A stretch of DNA of 64,000 nt from an uncultured Aquimarina sp. GTDB lineage: Bacteria; Bacteroidota; Bacteroidia; Flavobacteriales; Flavobacteriaceae. Below, one piece after another: positions 18,229 through 25,675 of the stretch (positions are counted from its first letter, which is position 1; the number at the start of each line of letters is the position of its first letter). The position numbers and the translations under genes were made by a program. The notes under the pieces are model-generated. The model was not told the origin of the DNA, made no database searches, and saw only the letters and a program-made list of their open reading frames with translations. The stretch covers positions 124,001-188,000 of the forward strand of contig CANMML010000001.1 in the NCBI GenBank assembly GCA_947499005.1, read 5' to 3'.

Positions 18229-18669
18229 CTACCATTTTTTATAAGGCAAAAATTTACCCGTATATGTTATTTGTACACGATCCCCTTTTGGGTCTTCAAT
18301 CTTGTCAATTTCCATAGAAAAGTCGATGGCACTCATAATTCCATCTCCAAACATTTCATGTATTACTGACTTAGCTGCAGGCCCATAGACATATGCGATT
18401 TCAAAAAAACGATAGATCAAAGGGTCGCTAGGTACGACTTGGCCTGTTCCCTTCATAGGATATTCGGTTAATGCTTCGGCAACATCTTCACCTAGACCTA
18501 ATTCTTTTACGAAAGCATCTGCTTCGTTTGGTAATAAAGAAGCTCCTGCAAAACAAGCGGTGGCAACACATACTTTATCTAAGCCCGTTGCTTTTCCTAA
18601 TTCATCCCATGTTTTACTTTGCGTTTTTTTGGCTTCTAAAATAATTTCCGTCATTTCAGTTTTAGTCAT
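18229..18669 (-). CDS. cynS: Cyanate hydratase (cyanase)
   Basis: 146 residues. It catalyses bicarbonate-dependent breakdown of cyanate to ammonia and CO2 in the cytoplasm as a decamer. The three catalytic residues of the family are present at a constant offset from E. coli: R87, E90 (YRFFEIAYVYG) and S113 (MSAIDF). The N-terminal helical domain is intact. It is embedded in an ABC importer operon (permease-ATPase-cynS-binding protein), so imported cyanate can be used as nitrogen or detoxified. Confidence 0.96.
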   Translation of the reverse strand: MTKTEMTEIILEAKKTQSKTWDELGKATGLDKVCVATACFAGASLLPNEADAFVKELGLGEDVAEALTEYPMKGTGQVVPSDPLIYRFFEIAYVYGPAAKSVIHEMFGDGIMSAIDFSMEIDKIEDPKGDRVQITYTGKFLPYKKW

Positions 18670-18719
18670 AATGATAAATTTTTATATGAAACTTTATTTA
18701 TAAATAGATCCATTTTATT

Positions 18720-19607
18720 CTAAATGGATATTTTTTGTTCAGGTGGTTTTACATTAGGGAAAGAAACGATATGCGGCATTTCAGAATCGTCAATACTCTT
18801 ATTCTGGATTCCTTCGGCGATCTTCGAAGACTTGTTAACTAAGAAGTCTACGAGGTAGTTTCTGATTAAGTAATAGTTAGGATGATTTACAATTTCTGCT
18901 CTATAACGAGGTTTTGGAATATTGATTTTGACACTTTCAACCACACGAGCTTCAGGACCGTTTGACATTAGCAGTATGCGATCCGCTAAGAGTATGGCTT
19001 CATCGATATCATGAGTTATCATGAAAATGGTTTGTTGTGTTCGATCACATATTTCAACAAGCTTGTCTTGGATTTTTCCTCTTGTTAAAGCATCTAAAGC
19101 ACCAAAAGGTTCATCCATTAATAACAATTGAGGGGACAAAGCAAAAGCACGTGCAATACCAACACGCTGTTTCATTCCACCCGATAATTCGTGTGGCAAT
19201 TTGTTGATAGCGTCTGTTAATTCTACCATTTCTAAAAAATGCAAAGCACGCTTTTCAATAGCATTTTTGTCAAGCTCTTTAAACTTACAAGCAATAGCCA
19301 TTTTTATATTTTTTAGCACACTAAGCCATGGTAACAAGCTGTGGTTTTGAAAAATAACCCCTCTGTCTAAGCTAGGTTTTTTTACATTTTTATTATTCAT
19401 GATAATGTTACCAGACGAGGGAAGGTCTAGGCCAGCTAGGTTGTTTAGAATAGTAGATTTACCACAACCCGAATGTCCTATGATACACACAAATTCTCCT
19501 TTTTGCATTGAAAATGTTACATTTTCAAAAATGGTAATAGATTTATCTTTTTGTCCTTTTACAGGATACCTTTTGGCTAATTTGTTAATTTCTAAAAACT
19601 TTTTCAT
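18720..19607 (-). CDS. ABC transporter ATP-binding protein (NrtD/CynD/SsuB type)
   Basis: 295 residues. Walker A GHSGCGKST (44-52), signature LSGGMKQR, Walker B LLLMDEPFGALD and the H-loop MITHD are all present. It energises the permease encoded just upstream, 13 bp away. A C-terminal extension of about 50 residues beyond the ATPase core ends in an acidic/Pro-rich tail; in cyanobacterial NrtC an extension carries a binding-protein domain, but here it is too short for that. Second gene of the cyanate operon. Confidence 0.9.
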   Translation of the reverse strand: MKKFLEINKLAKRYPVKGQKDKSITIFENVTFSMQKGEFVCIIGHSGCGKSTILNNLAGLDLPSSGNIIMNNKNVKKPSLDRGVIFQNHSLLPWLSVLKNIKMAIACKFKELDKNAIEKRALHFLEMVELTDAINKLPHELSGGMKQRVGIARAFALSPQLLLMDEPFGALDALTRGKIQDKLVEICDRTQQTIFMITHDIDEAILLADRILLMSNGPEARVVESVKINIPKPRYRAEIVNHPNYYLIRNYLVDFLVNKSSKIAEGIQNKSIDDSEMPHIVSFPNVKPPEQKISI

Positions 19608-19620
19608 AAATCTATCTGTG

Positions 19621-20451
19621 TTATTCTTGGTACATAAAATATTTAGAGGATTGAGATATCAGAACATCAAGTCCCATTCCCACAATACCGATCATTAGAA
19701 TAGAAAAGACCACACTGGTTAAATCTAAATTGTTCCATTCGTTCCAGACGTAGTAGCCTATTCCTGTACCACCTACAAGCATTTCAGCGGCAACAATTAC
19801 AAGCCATGAAATTCCCATGGAAATCCTTAGCCCTGTAAATATGGTGGGCAAAGCTGCAGGGAGAATGACTTTAAAAGCCGTTTCAAAAGTGCCCATCTCG
19901 AGAGTCTTGCTGACATTTAGCCAATCCTTTTTAACGGACATTACACCAAAAGCTGTATTGATAAGTATGGGCCATATAGAGCAAATGAAAATGACAAAGA
20001 CAGAGGATAAAATGGAGTCTTTGATTACAAATAGCGCTAAAGGCATCCAAGCTAGAGGAGATATAGGTTTCAGTACTTGAATATAGGGTTGTAATGCATG
20101 ATAAAATACAGGAGACATCCCAATAAGAAACCCAAAAGGAATGGCGATTATTACAGCTAATAAATAACCTGCCATTACGCGAAAGATAGAATAAAACAGC
20201 TGTGTGCCTATGCCTTTATCATTGGGGCCATTATCATAAAACGGATGACTTAATTCTTCAAAAGCAAGAGAAAGTACTTCGGTAGGGCTTGGTACATGAG
20301 CTTGAGGTTCATTTTTTCCCATCAACATCTCGTATTCAGTGAGATTTTTTGAAGTTGTAGTAGTTGTATGGGTTAAAATTTCAGCAACTATAAACCCAAC
20401 AATTAATATGGTAATAGAAAGTACTACGGTTTGAAGTTTTTCTTTGCTCAT
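19621..20451 (-). CDS. ABC transporter permease (NrtB/CynB type)
   Basis: 276 residues with an N-terminal membrane anchor, a periplasmic loop and five further membrane segments of the BPD inner-membrane permease fold. The EAA-like cytoplasmic loop and the motif EMLVGGTGIGYYVWNEWN near 222-239 are conserved in NrtB/SsuC/TauC permeases. It is the first gene of the minus-strand operon permease-ATPase-cynS-binding protein. A hint of a -7 box (AAGCTTTG, minus strand near 20492-20485) lies upstream but departs from consensus. Confidence 0.88.
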   Translation of the reverse strand: MSKEKLQTVVLSITILIVGFIVAEILTHTTTTTSKNLTEYEMLMGKNEPQAHVPSPTEVLSLAFEELSHPFYDNGPNDKGIGTQLFYSIFRVMAGYLLAVIIAIPFGFLIGMSPVFYHALQPYIQVLKPISPLAWMPLALFVIKDSILSSVFVIFICSIWPILINTAFGVMSVKKDWLNVSKTLEMGTFETAFKVILPAALPTIFTGLRISMGISWLVIVAAEMLVGGTGIGYYVWNEWNNLDLTSVVFSILMIGIVGMGLDVLISQSSKYFMYQE

Positions 20452-20602
20452 ATCCTTAATTTTTGTTTAGGATAAAAGTAATATCAAAGCTTCTGCTAGG
20501 TGGTGCACAAAAAAGCCAATTCGTGGTGTAAATTTGACTTTCTTTTAATTAAATAACATTTTAGTTAGATTTTTTTCAATGTTTTTGAAGTATTGTTTCG
20601 TT

Positions 20603-20968
20603 TTATGAAATTCCGAAATTGCTTAGTATTTGATCAATTTCAAGCTGTACTAATGTGCCGCTGATTAAGTCGTCCATGTTAGTTAGCTCGTTATTGTTAA
20701 GCGCAAAACTAACTTGGATAAAGGGGGTTTCCAGTAATTGCTTACATTCATCATTAATAGGACAGTTCTTACATTGTTTAGATCTAAGGTTGGCTGCCTC
20801 GACACACTTTTTTAAGTGTTTCAATTCTTTATGAGTTAGATACAATCCTGTTTCTTTAAACACCACTTGTACCCGATTGCTATTTTGGTTTGTAGTTGAG
20901 TTCATATTCTGTTTCCAAAGAAAGCTGACTCCAAATGAATTCTTGTATATAAGGTGTATATCATTCAT
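20603..20968 (-). CDS. Small cysteine-motif protein, unknown function
   Basis: 121 residues, not recognised. The middle holds a Cys cluster CxxC-x5-C (CKNCPINDEC, about residues 77-86) preceded by another Cys about 15 residues earlier, suggesting a Zn or Fe-S site. The remainder is beta-rich with an acidic C-terminal helix. It lies on the same strand as the cyanate operon with 151 bp between, so it may be a separate unit or the operon's first gene. ATG at 20905 (MNSTTNQ) is an alternative start that removes the poorly conserved-looking first 21 residues. Confidence 0.6.
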   Translation of the reverse strand: MNDIHLIYKNSFGVSFLWKQNMNSTTNQNSNRVQVVFKETGLYLTHKELKHLKKCVEAANLRSKQCKNCPINDECKQLLETPFIQVSFALNNNELTNMDDLISGTLVQLEIDQILSNFGIS

Positions 20969-21058
20969 GAGTTTAATTTTTAAGGTATAATAATCTATTT
21001 CAAGTACGCAATTTTAGGATAGTCCCTTATTGTTACTTCTAAAATTATAAGTATTTAG

Positions 21059-21081
21059 TATTTATTTAGAATAAATAAATA
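21059..21081. promoter_or_regulatory. AT-rich palindrome, candidate metalloregulator box 1
   Basis: Arms TATTTATTTA and TAAATAAATA flank GAA. It contains TTTATTTAGAAT, shared with two sites in front of the DUF4856 gene, and lies 72 bp before the haem-binding protein gene. Confidence 0.45.
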
Positions 21082-21152
21082 TAATATTCAAATATAAAGA
21101 TTTATTACAAACAAGAAGTAATTCCTATTTTTGAAATCCAAATGGATAGCAT

Positions 21153-21590
21153 ATGAAATTTAAAAGAATACTATTAGGAGTTGTGTTAATAGCATTTGTG
21201 ATTACACAATTTATGTTAGATAAGAGTAATGTATCTTCTTATGAAAGCGTTGCGACTTTTGAAAAGCAAGAAGGGGTAGATAATAATTTGAGTACAATTT
21301 TGAAAAACAATTGTTATGACTGTCATAGCAATCATACCGATTATGGTTGGTATGGAAGTATTGGTGTTGTAAACGTATTTCAAAGTCACCATATAAAAGA
21401 AGGGAAAGAGCATTTAGACTTTTCTTCATGGGATACTTACGATACTGCCAAGCGTAAACATAAATTGGAAGAAGTATTTGAAGAAGTAGAAGAAGGTCAT
21501 ATGCCAATCACGATGTATACTTTAATCCATGGAGACCTAGATCCTAATGATAAAGAAGAAATTATCAAATGGGCGAAGAGTAGAAAATAA
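21153..21590 (+). CDS. Haem-binding-domain protein (CxxCH)
   Basis: 145 residues: an N-terminal membrane anchor or uncleaved signal (5-21), then a short domain with CYDCH at 54-58, the covalent haem c attachment motif, and a downstream Met (HMPITMY) that could be the distal ligand. It fits the Bacteroidetes haem-binding domain family often annotated for such proteins. Location: periplasmic side of the inner membrane. It precedes the DUF4856/imelysin/HTTM/TonB genes on the same strand and shares a candidate operator motif with them, suggesting joint control by iron. Confidence 0.8.
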   Translation: MKFKRILLGVVLIAFVITQFMLDKSNVSSYESVATFEKQEGVDNNLSTILKNNCYDCHSNHTDYGWYGSIGVVNVFQSHHIKEGKEHLDFSSWDTYDTAKRKHKLEEVFEEVEEGHMPITMYTLIHGDLDPNDKEEIIKWAKSRK

Positions 21591-21621
21591 TAAAGTCTTC
21601 ATTCTTTATGAGGAATATCAT

Positions 21622-21754
21622 AGAAAAGAGGCCTTAGAAGTCATTCAGTATGTCATCCTGAATTTAGTTCAGGATCTCCTCACTTGTTTCACAACACTTG
21701 AGGAGATTCCGCATCAAGTGCGGAATGACAAATGTAACTTCTAAGGTCTTTTCG
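21622..21754. repeat. Nested palindromic intergenic repeat (REP/MITE-like)
   Basis: The outer arms GAAAAGAggCCTTAGAAGT and its complement frame the element (21622-21645 and 21731-21753). Inside are TGTCAT/ATGACA (21651-21656 / 21725-21730) and three hairpins: TCCTGAA/TTCAGGA (21656-21674), CTCCTCA/TGAGGAG (21676-21705) and TTCCGCA/TGCGGAA (21707-21725). No transposase and no real gene lies inside; the conceptual peptide is the familiar artefact of such repeats. Confidence 0.75.
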
Positions 21755-21787
21755 TTAGGTTTATGTTACGAGAATGTTATAGTTAAA

Positions 21788-21813
21788 TTTTATTTAGAAT
21801 AATTTAATATAAA
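21788..21813. promoter_or_regulatory. Candidate metalloregulator box 2
   Basis: Contains TTTATTTAGAATAATTTAAT and lies directly upstream of the -33 TTG of the DUF4856 promoter. It shares TTTATTTAGAwT with boxes 1 and 3. Confidence 0.4.
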
Positions 21814-21814
21814 C

Positions 21815-21845
21815 TTGTGTAGAATGATTCTTGATAATATATTTG
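21815..21845 (+). promoter_or_regulatory. Promoter of the DUF4856-imelysin-HTTM-TonB unit
   Basis: TTG at 21815-21817 and TATATTTG (consensus TAnnTTTG) at 21838-21845, spacer 20 bp. The start codon is 43 bp downstream. Confidence 0.65.
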
Positions 21846-21862
21846 TGCCTGTAAAAAGATAA

Positions 21863-21887
21863 TTTATTTATATTAAATCTAAATAAA
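21863..21887. promoter_or_regulatory. Candidate metalloregulator box 3
   Basis: A 25-bp inverted repeat with arms TTTATTTA and TAAATAAA; the complement reads TTTATTTAGATTTAATAT, as in box 2. It ends right at the DUF4856 start codon, so it would lie in the 5' leader. Confidence 0.4.
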
Positions 21888-23141
21888 ATGAAGAAACTAA
21901 GTGTAATATTACTGGGAGGCCTAACATTAGGATTTGTTTCATGTGGTAGTGATGATAGTGATGACACTACAGGGAATGATGGAGGATCTAATTTTACAGT
22001 GCCTGATACTTATGTTTTTGAAAGAAATAATGAAAGCTCAGTAAGTTTTTCAGGGCAAACGACTCGTCTGAAGCAAGGTGCTGAAATTTTAGCAGATTTT
22101 ACTGATTTTTCTACTACTGCAGCATCAATAGATAATAAATTCTCTAATGGAGAAGGTTTTGCGGATACTAGTTTAAGTAACGGAAAGGTTATTAAAAGTA
22201 AAGTGGCAGAGTCAGTCGATTATTTTTCAAGTAATTCGGTAGAACAAGCAGAAATTAGAGCCGATTTTGACGGTTACATAACTGATCAAGTAGCAAATTT
22301 GCTATCTCAATATGGTAGCGCAGATGATGTGCCAGTCGCAAATAAAGGGATTGTAGGTAAATTAGGAAGTCGTTTAGTAAATGAAAATGGTTTAGAATTA
22401 AACCAAGCATTTAATAAAGGTTTGATAGGGGCTTTAACGTTGGATCAAATTATCAATGATTATTTAAGCTTAACAGAAGAGCAAAAGTATAGAGATTTAC
22501 ATAATGCAGGCACTTTAGATGGAGATAATGATTACACCTTATTAGAACACTATTGGGATGAAGCTTATGGTTATTTGTATGGAGCTTCAGATGCAGATGT
22601 GTTGGCAAACCCTAATACACGTCACTTAGAAACAGTAGTAGATAAGTTTTTATATAAATATGTGCAACGTGTAGAAGGAGATGTTGATTTTGAAGGAATC
22701 GCCGATGATATTTTTCAAGCATTTAAAACAGGAAGAGCTGCTTTAGTTGCTAAAGATTATGCAGAGTCTGAAAAGCAAGCAGATATCATTCGTTTCGAAT
22801 TATCGAAAGTGATTGGAATTAGAGCGGTGTATTATTTAAAGCAAGGGGCAAAGAAAATAGCTGATAATGGAAAAGATGCAATAGACGATGGTAGTGCTTT
22901 CCATGATTGGTCAGAAGGCTATGGATTTATTTATTCATTAAGATTTACTCAAAACCCAGATACTGGTTTACCATATTTTAACAAGGCAGAAGTAGATGCA
23001 TTTATAGATGCACTAGATGCTGGGGACGGATTTTGGGATTTAGCAGATGATTTAGCTAAAGCAGATAAAATGGCTGAAGATATTGCTGCTCGTTTTGATT
23101 TTACCGTAGCAGAAGCAGAGTCTACAGACGCTGCAAAATAA
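21888..23141 (+). CDS. DUF4856 lipoprotein
   Basis: 417 residues. The lipobox is FVSC with Cys at 19, followed by an acidic/Ser/Gly linker (GSDDSDDTTGNDGG) typical of surface or outer-membrane lipoproteins in Bacteroidetes. The body is helical and acidic, as in DUF4856, with LLEHYWDEAYGYLYG near 215-230. The family has no proven biochemical role; it is repeatedly seen next to imelysin-like proteins and TonB receptors, here too, which points to metal uptake at the cell surface. It is followed by a hairpin that may reduce expression of downstream genes. Confidence 0.8.
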   Translation: MKKLSVILLGGLTLGFVSCGSDDSDDTTGNDGGSNFTVPDTYVFERNNESSVSFSGQTTRLKQGAEILADFTDFSTTAASIDNKFSNGEGFADTSLSNGKVIKSKVAESVDYFSSNSVEQAEIRADFDGYITDQVANLLSQYGSADDVPVANKGIVGKLGSRLVNENGLELNQAFNKGLIGALTLDQIINDYLSLTEEQKYRDLHNAGTLDGDNDYTLLEHYWDEAYGYLYGASDADVLANPNTRHLETVVDKFLYKYVQRVEGDVDFEGIADDIFQAFKTGRAALVAKDYAESEKQADIIRFELSKVIGIRAVYYLKQGAKKIADNGKDAIDDGSAFHDWSEGYGFIYSLRFTQNPDTGLPYFNKAEVDAFIDALDAGDGFWDLADDLAKADKMAEDIAARFDFTVAEAESTDAAK

Positions 23142-23160
23142 ATTAATTAGTAAATGCAAT

Positions 23161-23200
23161 AATAAGCTTTGTTTAACGACTGTTGGCAAAGCTTATTTTT
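23161..23200 (+). terminator. Terminator or attenuator between DUF4856 and imelysin genes
   Basis: An 11-bp perfect stem AATAAGCTTTG / CAAAGCTTATT (23161-23171 / 23187-23197) with T5 after it. A TACTTTTG (23200-23207) overlaps its end and could act as a -7 element for the imelysin gene, but no TTG is at the right distance. Confidence 0.6.
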
Positions 23201-23224
23201 ACTTTTGCAAAAAAATAAACCCCA

Positions 23225-24295
23225 ATGTTGAATAGAATTTTCATAGTACTAGTTTCAAGTATCTTTTTGATAAGCTGTGATGATGATTTGAAGCCTAGCG
23301 ATAATACTATTTTCGATGCCGCGACATTACTTGATAATATTGTAGACCATCATTTGCTGCCAGAGTTAGATGGGTTTGAGGAAAATGTTAATGATTTAGT
23401 CATTTCGAAAAATAGATTTATAGAGACTCCTTCCAATGAAAATTTAGCAGCTTTAAGAGAAAATTACTTTAGAGCATATGTAAGTTTTCAAGCGGTAGGG
23501 AAATACGAATCGGACGTTTCTAGAAATAACAATTATTACTTAAATCTTAATGCACACCCTTTAGATTTAGAAAATATTACAGCTTTTATTTTAGATCAAG
23601 AAAATCAAAATTTTTCTAGTATTCTTAATCAAGATAGACAAGGTTTTCCTGCTTTAGACTATTTATTATATGGTTTAGCAGATAGTGATGATGAGGTAAT
23701 TGCTTTTTTCACAGGAGCAGATGGGGACGATTACAAAGGCTTTTTAAGTAAAGTAACTGATCGTATTGACAGTTTGACTAAAGAAGTTAATAATGATTGG
23801 GAAACGAATTTAGCGGCTATAGTTAAATCAGACGTTCAATTTATAGATCCTATATTCAACAACTATTTAGAATATTTTGAAAAAAGAGTACGCTCTAGTA
23901 AAATAGATTTCCCATCGGGTAAATTTGATGGGACGCCTTCTCCAGAGTCAATAGAGTCTTTATTCGACCCTGAAAACTCAAAAACACTATTAGTGGAAGC
24001 GTTTAATAATATTGAGTTATTCTATTTAGGAACAGAAAACAGTACCTCTAGTTGGTCTCAAGTATTGATAGACTTAGAAGAAGACGGATTAGATGCTAAA
24101 ATTAAGTTAGCTTTTTTGGAAGCAAAGAATGCCATCAATGGATTGGATGATAATTTGAAACTTCAAGTAGAGACTGATAATGCACAGTTGTTAGCTGCAA
24201 GAGATGAAATTCAAGATGTAGTACGTTTGTTAAAAGCCGATTTAGTTTCGAAACTAGGAATTAGCATTACGTTTATTGATAACGACGGAGATTAA
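23225..24295 (+). CDS. Imelysin family lipoprotein
   Basis: 356 residues with lipobox LISC (Cys 18). Two helical repeats follow, as in imelysin (peptidase M75-like, EfeO/IrpA relatives), which bind iron or take part in its uptake; proteolytic activity is doubtful for the family. The GxHxxE-type site appears as GFPALDYLLYG (about residues 139-149): His is replaced by Pro and Glu by Asp, as is common in the IrpA branch. HTTM and TonB-receptor genes follow almost without gaps, so it probably acts with them in metal import. Confidence 0.8.
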   Translation: MLNRIFIVLVSSIFLISCDDDLKPSDNTIFDAATLLDNIVDHHLLPELDGFEENVNDLVISKNRFIETPSNENLAALRENYFRAYVSFQAVGKYESDVSRNNNYYLNLNAHPLDLENITAFILDQENQNFSSILNQDRQGFPALDYLLYGLADSDDEVIAFFTGADGDDYKGFLSKVTDRIDSLTKEVNNDWETNLAAIVKSDVQFIDPIFNNYLEYFEKRVRSSKIDFPSGKFDGTPSPESIESLFDPENSKTLLVEAFNNIELFYLGTENSTSSWSQVLIDLEEDGLDAKIKLAFLEAKNAINGLDDNLKLQVETDNAQLLAARDEIQDVVRLLKADLVSKLGISITFIDNDGD

Positions 24296-24307
24296 CGTAG
24301 CGCATTT

Positions 24308-25675
24308 ATGTATACTCGATATCTAAATAAAACAACGAAGGCAGCCCCATTGGCTGTCTTTCGTATTTTTTTTGGATTAATGATGTTACTTAGTATCATT
24401 AGATTTTGGAGTAAAGGCTGGATAGAGCAGTTGTATATTCAACCCAAATTTTATTTTACGTATTACGGCTTTGAATTAGTAAAACCTCTAGGTGAATGGA
24501 CTTATGTACTGTTTGTTATTTGTGGACTTTCAGCTTTGGGAGTTTGTTTAGGTTGGAAGTACCGTATAAGTAGTATCATTTTTTTTCTCAGTTTTACATA
24601 TATCGAGCTGATCGATAAAACGACTTACCTCAATCATTATTATTTTGTTAGTATACTTAGCTTTTTGATGCTATTTCTACCTGCCCATGTGTATTATTCG
24701 ATTGATGCGATATCTAATAAAAAATTACAAGTAACCTATATTTCTAAATGGAATATTGATAGTATTAAGTTGCTTCTAGCAATTGTTTACATCTATGCAG
24801 GATTAGCCAAGATAAATTCAGATTGGTTGATAGAGGCGCAACCTTTAGGTATGTGGCTTCGAGTTAAAACAGCAGTTCCTTTGTTAGGAAATATGTTTCA
24901 ATATAAATGGGTGCATTATTTTTTCAGTTGGTTTGGGATGTTATATGATGTGTTTATTGTTTTCTTTCTATTGAATAGAAAAACAAGACCCGTAGCCTAT
25001 TTTTTTGTGATTGCTTTTCACATACTAACTCGAATATTGTTTCCAATTGGTATGTTTCCATATGTCATGATTATTAGCACATTGGTGTTTTTCGATGCTT
25101 CATTACATGAAAAAATTATACTTGCATTGCAAAAAGGAATCTCGGTATTATCACGTGGCAAAGTTGTATGGGATTCTAATAAAAGTGATGGAATATACTT
25201 TCAAAAAACAAACAAAATAGTGCTTATAGTTATTGCGGTCTTTTTTACGATTCAATTACTTTTGCCGTGGCGTTATCTCATGTATCCCGAAGAACTATTT
25301 TGGACGGAAGAGGGGTATCGTTTTTCGTGGAGAGTAATGCTTATAGAGAAAGTAGGTATTGCAACCTTTTCAATTGTTGACCCAAGTACAGGGAAAAGAT
25401 TTGAAATACGAAATAATGATTTTTTGACAAGTACACAGATAAAACAAATGAGCACACAGCCCGATTTTATCTTGCAATATGCACATATGTTAAAAGATCA
25501 CTACATACGAGAGGGAATTGCACAGCCCGAAGTGTATGTGGAAAGCTATGTAACACTTAATGGTCGTTTAAGCCAAGCGTTTATCGACCCGACTATTAAT
25601 TTGGTAGGTGAAAAAGAATCATTTGCTCATAAAAAATGGATATTACCATTTCATGGAACGATTAAAGGGATATAA
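24308..25675 (+). CDS. HTTM domain membrane protein (vitamin K-dependent carboxylase-like)
   Basis: 455 residues. The N-terminal half has four or more membrane helices with the HTTM pattern: LAVFRIFFGLMML (16-28), ELIDKTTYLNHYYF (about 99-112) and AGLAKINSDWL (about 163-173). The C-terminal third is soluble with one more membrane segment near 302-320. In animals this fold gamma-carboxylates Glu residues using vitamin K; bacterial members are uncharacterised. Embedded between an imelysin lipoprotein and a TonB receptor, it could modify or assist the acidic surface lipoproteins of this cluster (inference). It begins 12 bp after imelysin. Confidence 0.8.
   Translation: MYTRYLNKTTKAAPLAVFRIFFGLMMLLSIIRFWSKGWIEQLYIQPKFYFTYYGFELVKPLGEWTYVLFVICGLSALGVCLGWKYRISSIIFFLSFTYIELIDKTTYLNHYYFVSILSFLMLFLPAHVYYSIDAISNKKLQVTYISKWNIDSIKLLLAIVYIYAGLAKINSDWLIEAQPLGMWLRVKTAVPLLGNMFQYKWVHYFFSWFGMLYDVFIVFFLLNRKTRPVAYFFVIAFHILTRILFPIGMFPYVMIISTLVFFDASLHEKIILALQKGISVLSRGKVVWDSNKSDGIYFQKTNKIVLIVIAVFFTIQLLLPWRYLMYPEELFWTEEGYRFSWRVMLIEKVGIATFSIVDPSTGKRFEIRNNDFLTSTQIKQMSTQPDFILQYAHMLKDHYIREGIAQPEVYVESYVTLNGRLSQAFIDPTINLVGEKESFAHKKWILPFHGTIKGI

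Noticed and set aside
21547-21744. Plus-strand reading frame of 65 residues overlapping the haem-binding gene end
   Set aside because: Its C-terminal half is the conceptual translation of the nested palindromic repeat (ILNLVQDLLT...EEIPHQVRNDK pattern), a common artefact.
25608-25652. GTG start at 25608 for the TonB receptor
   Set aside because: It adds 15 residues in front of a clean signal peptide that begins at ATG 25653.
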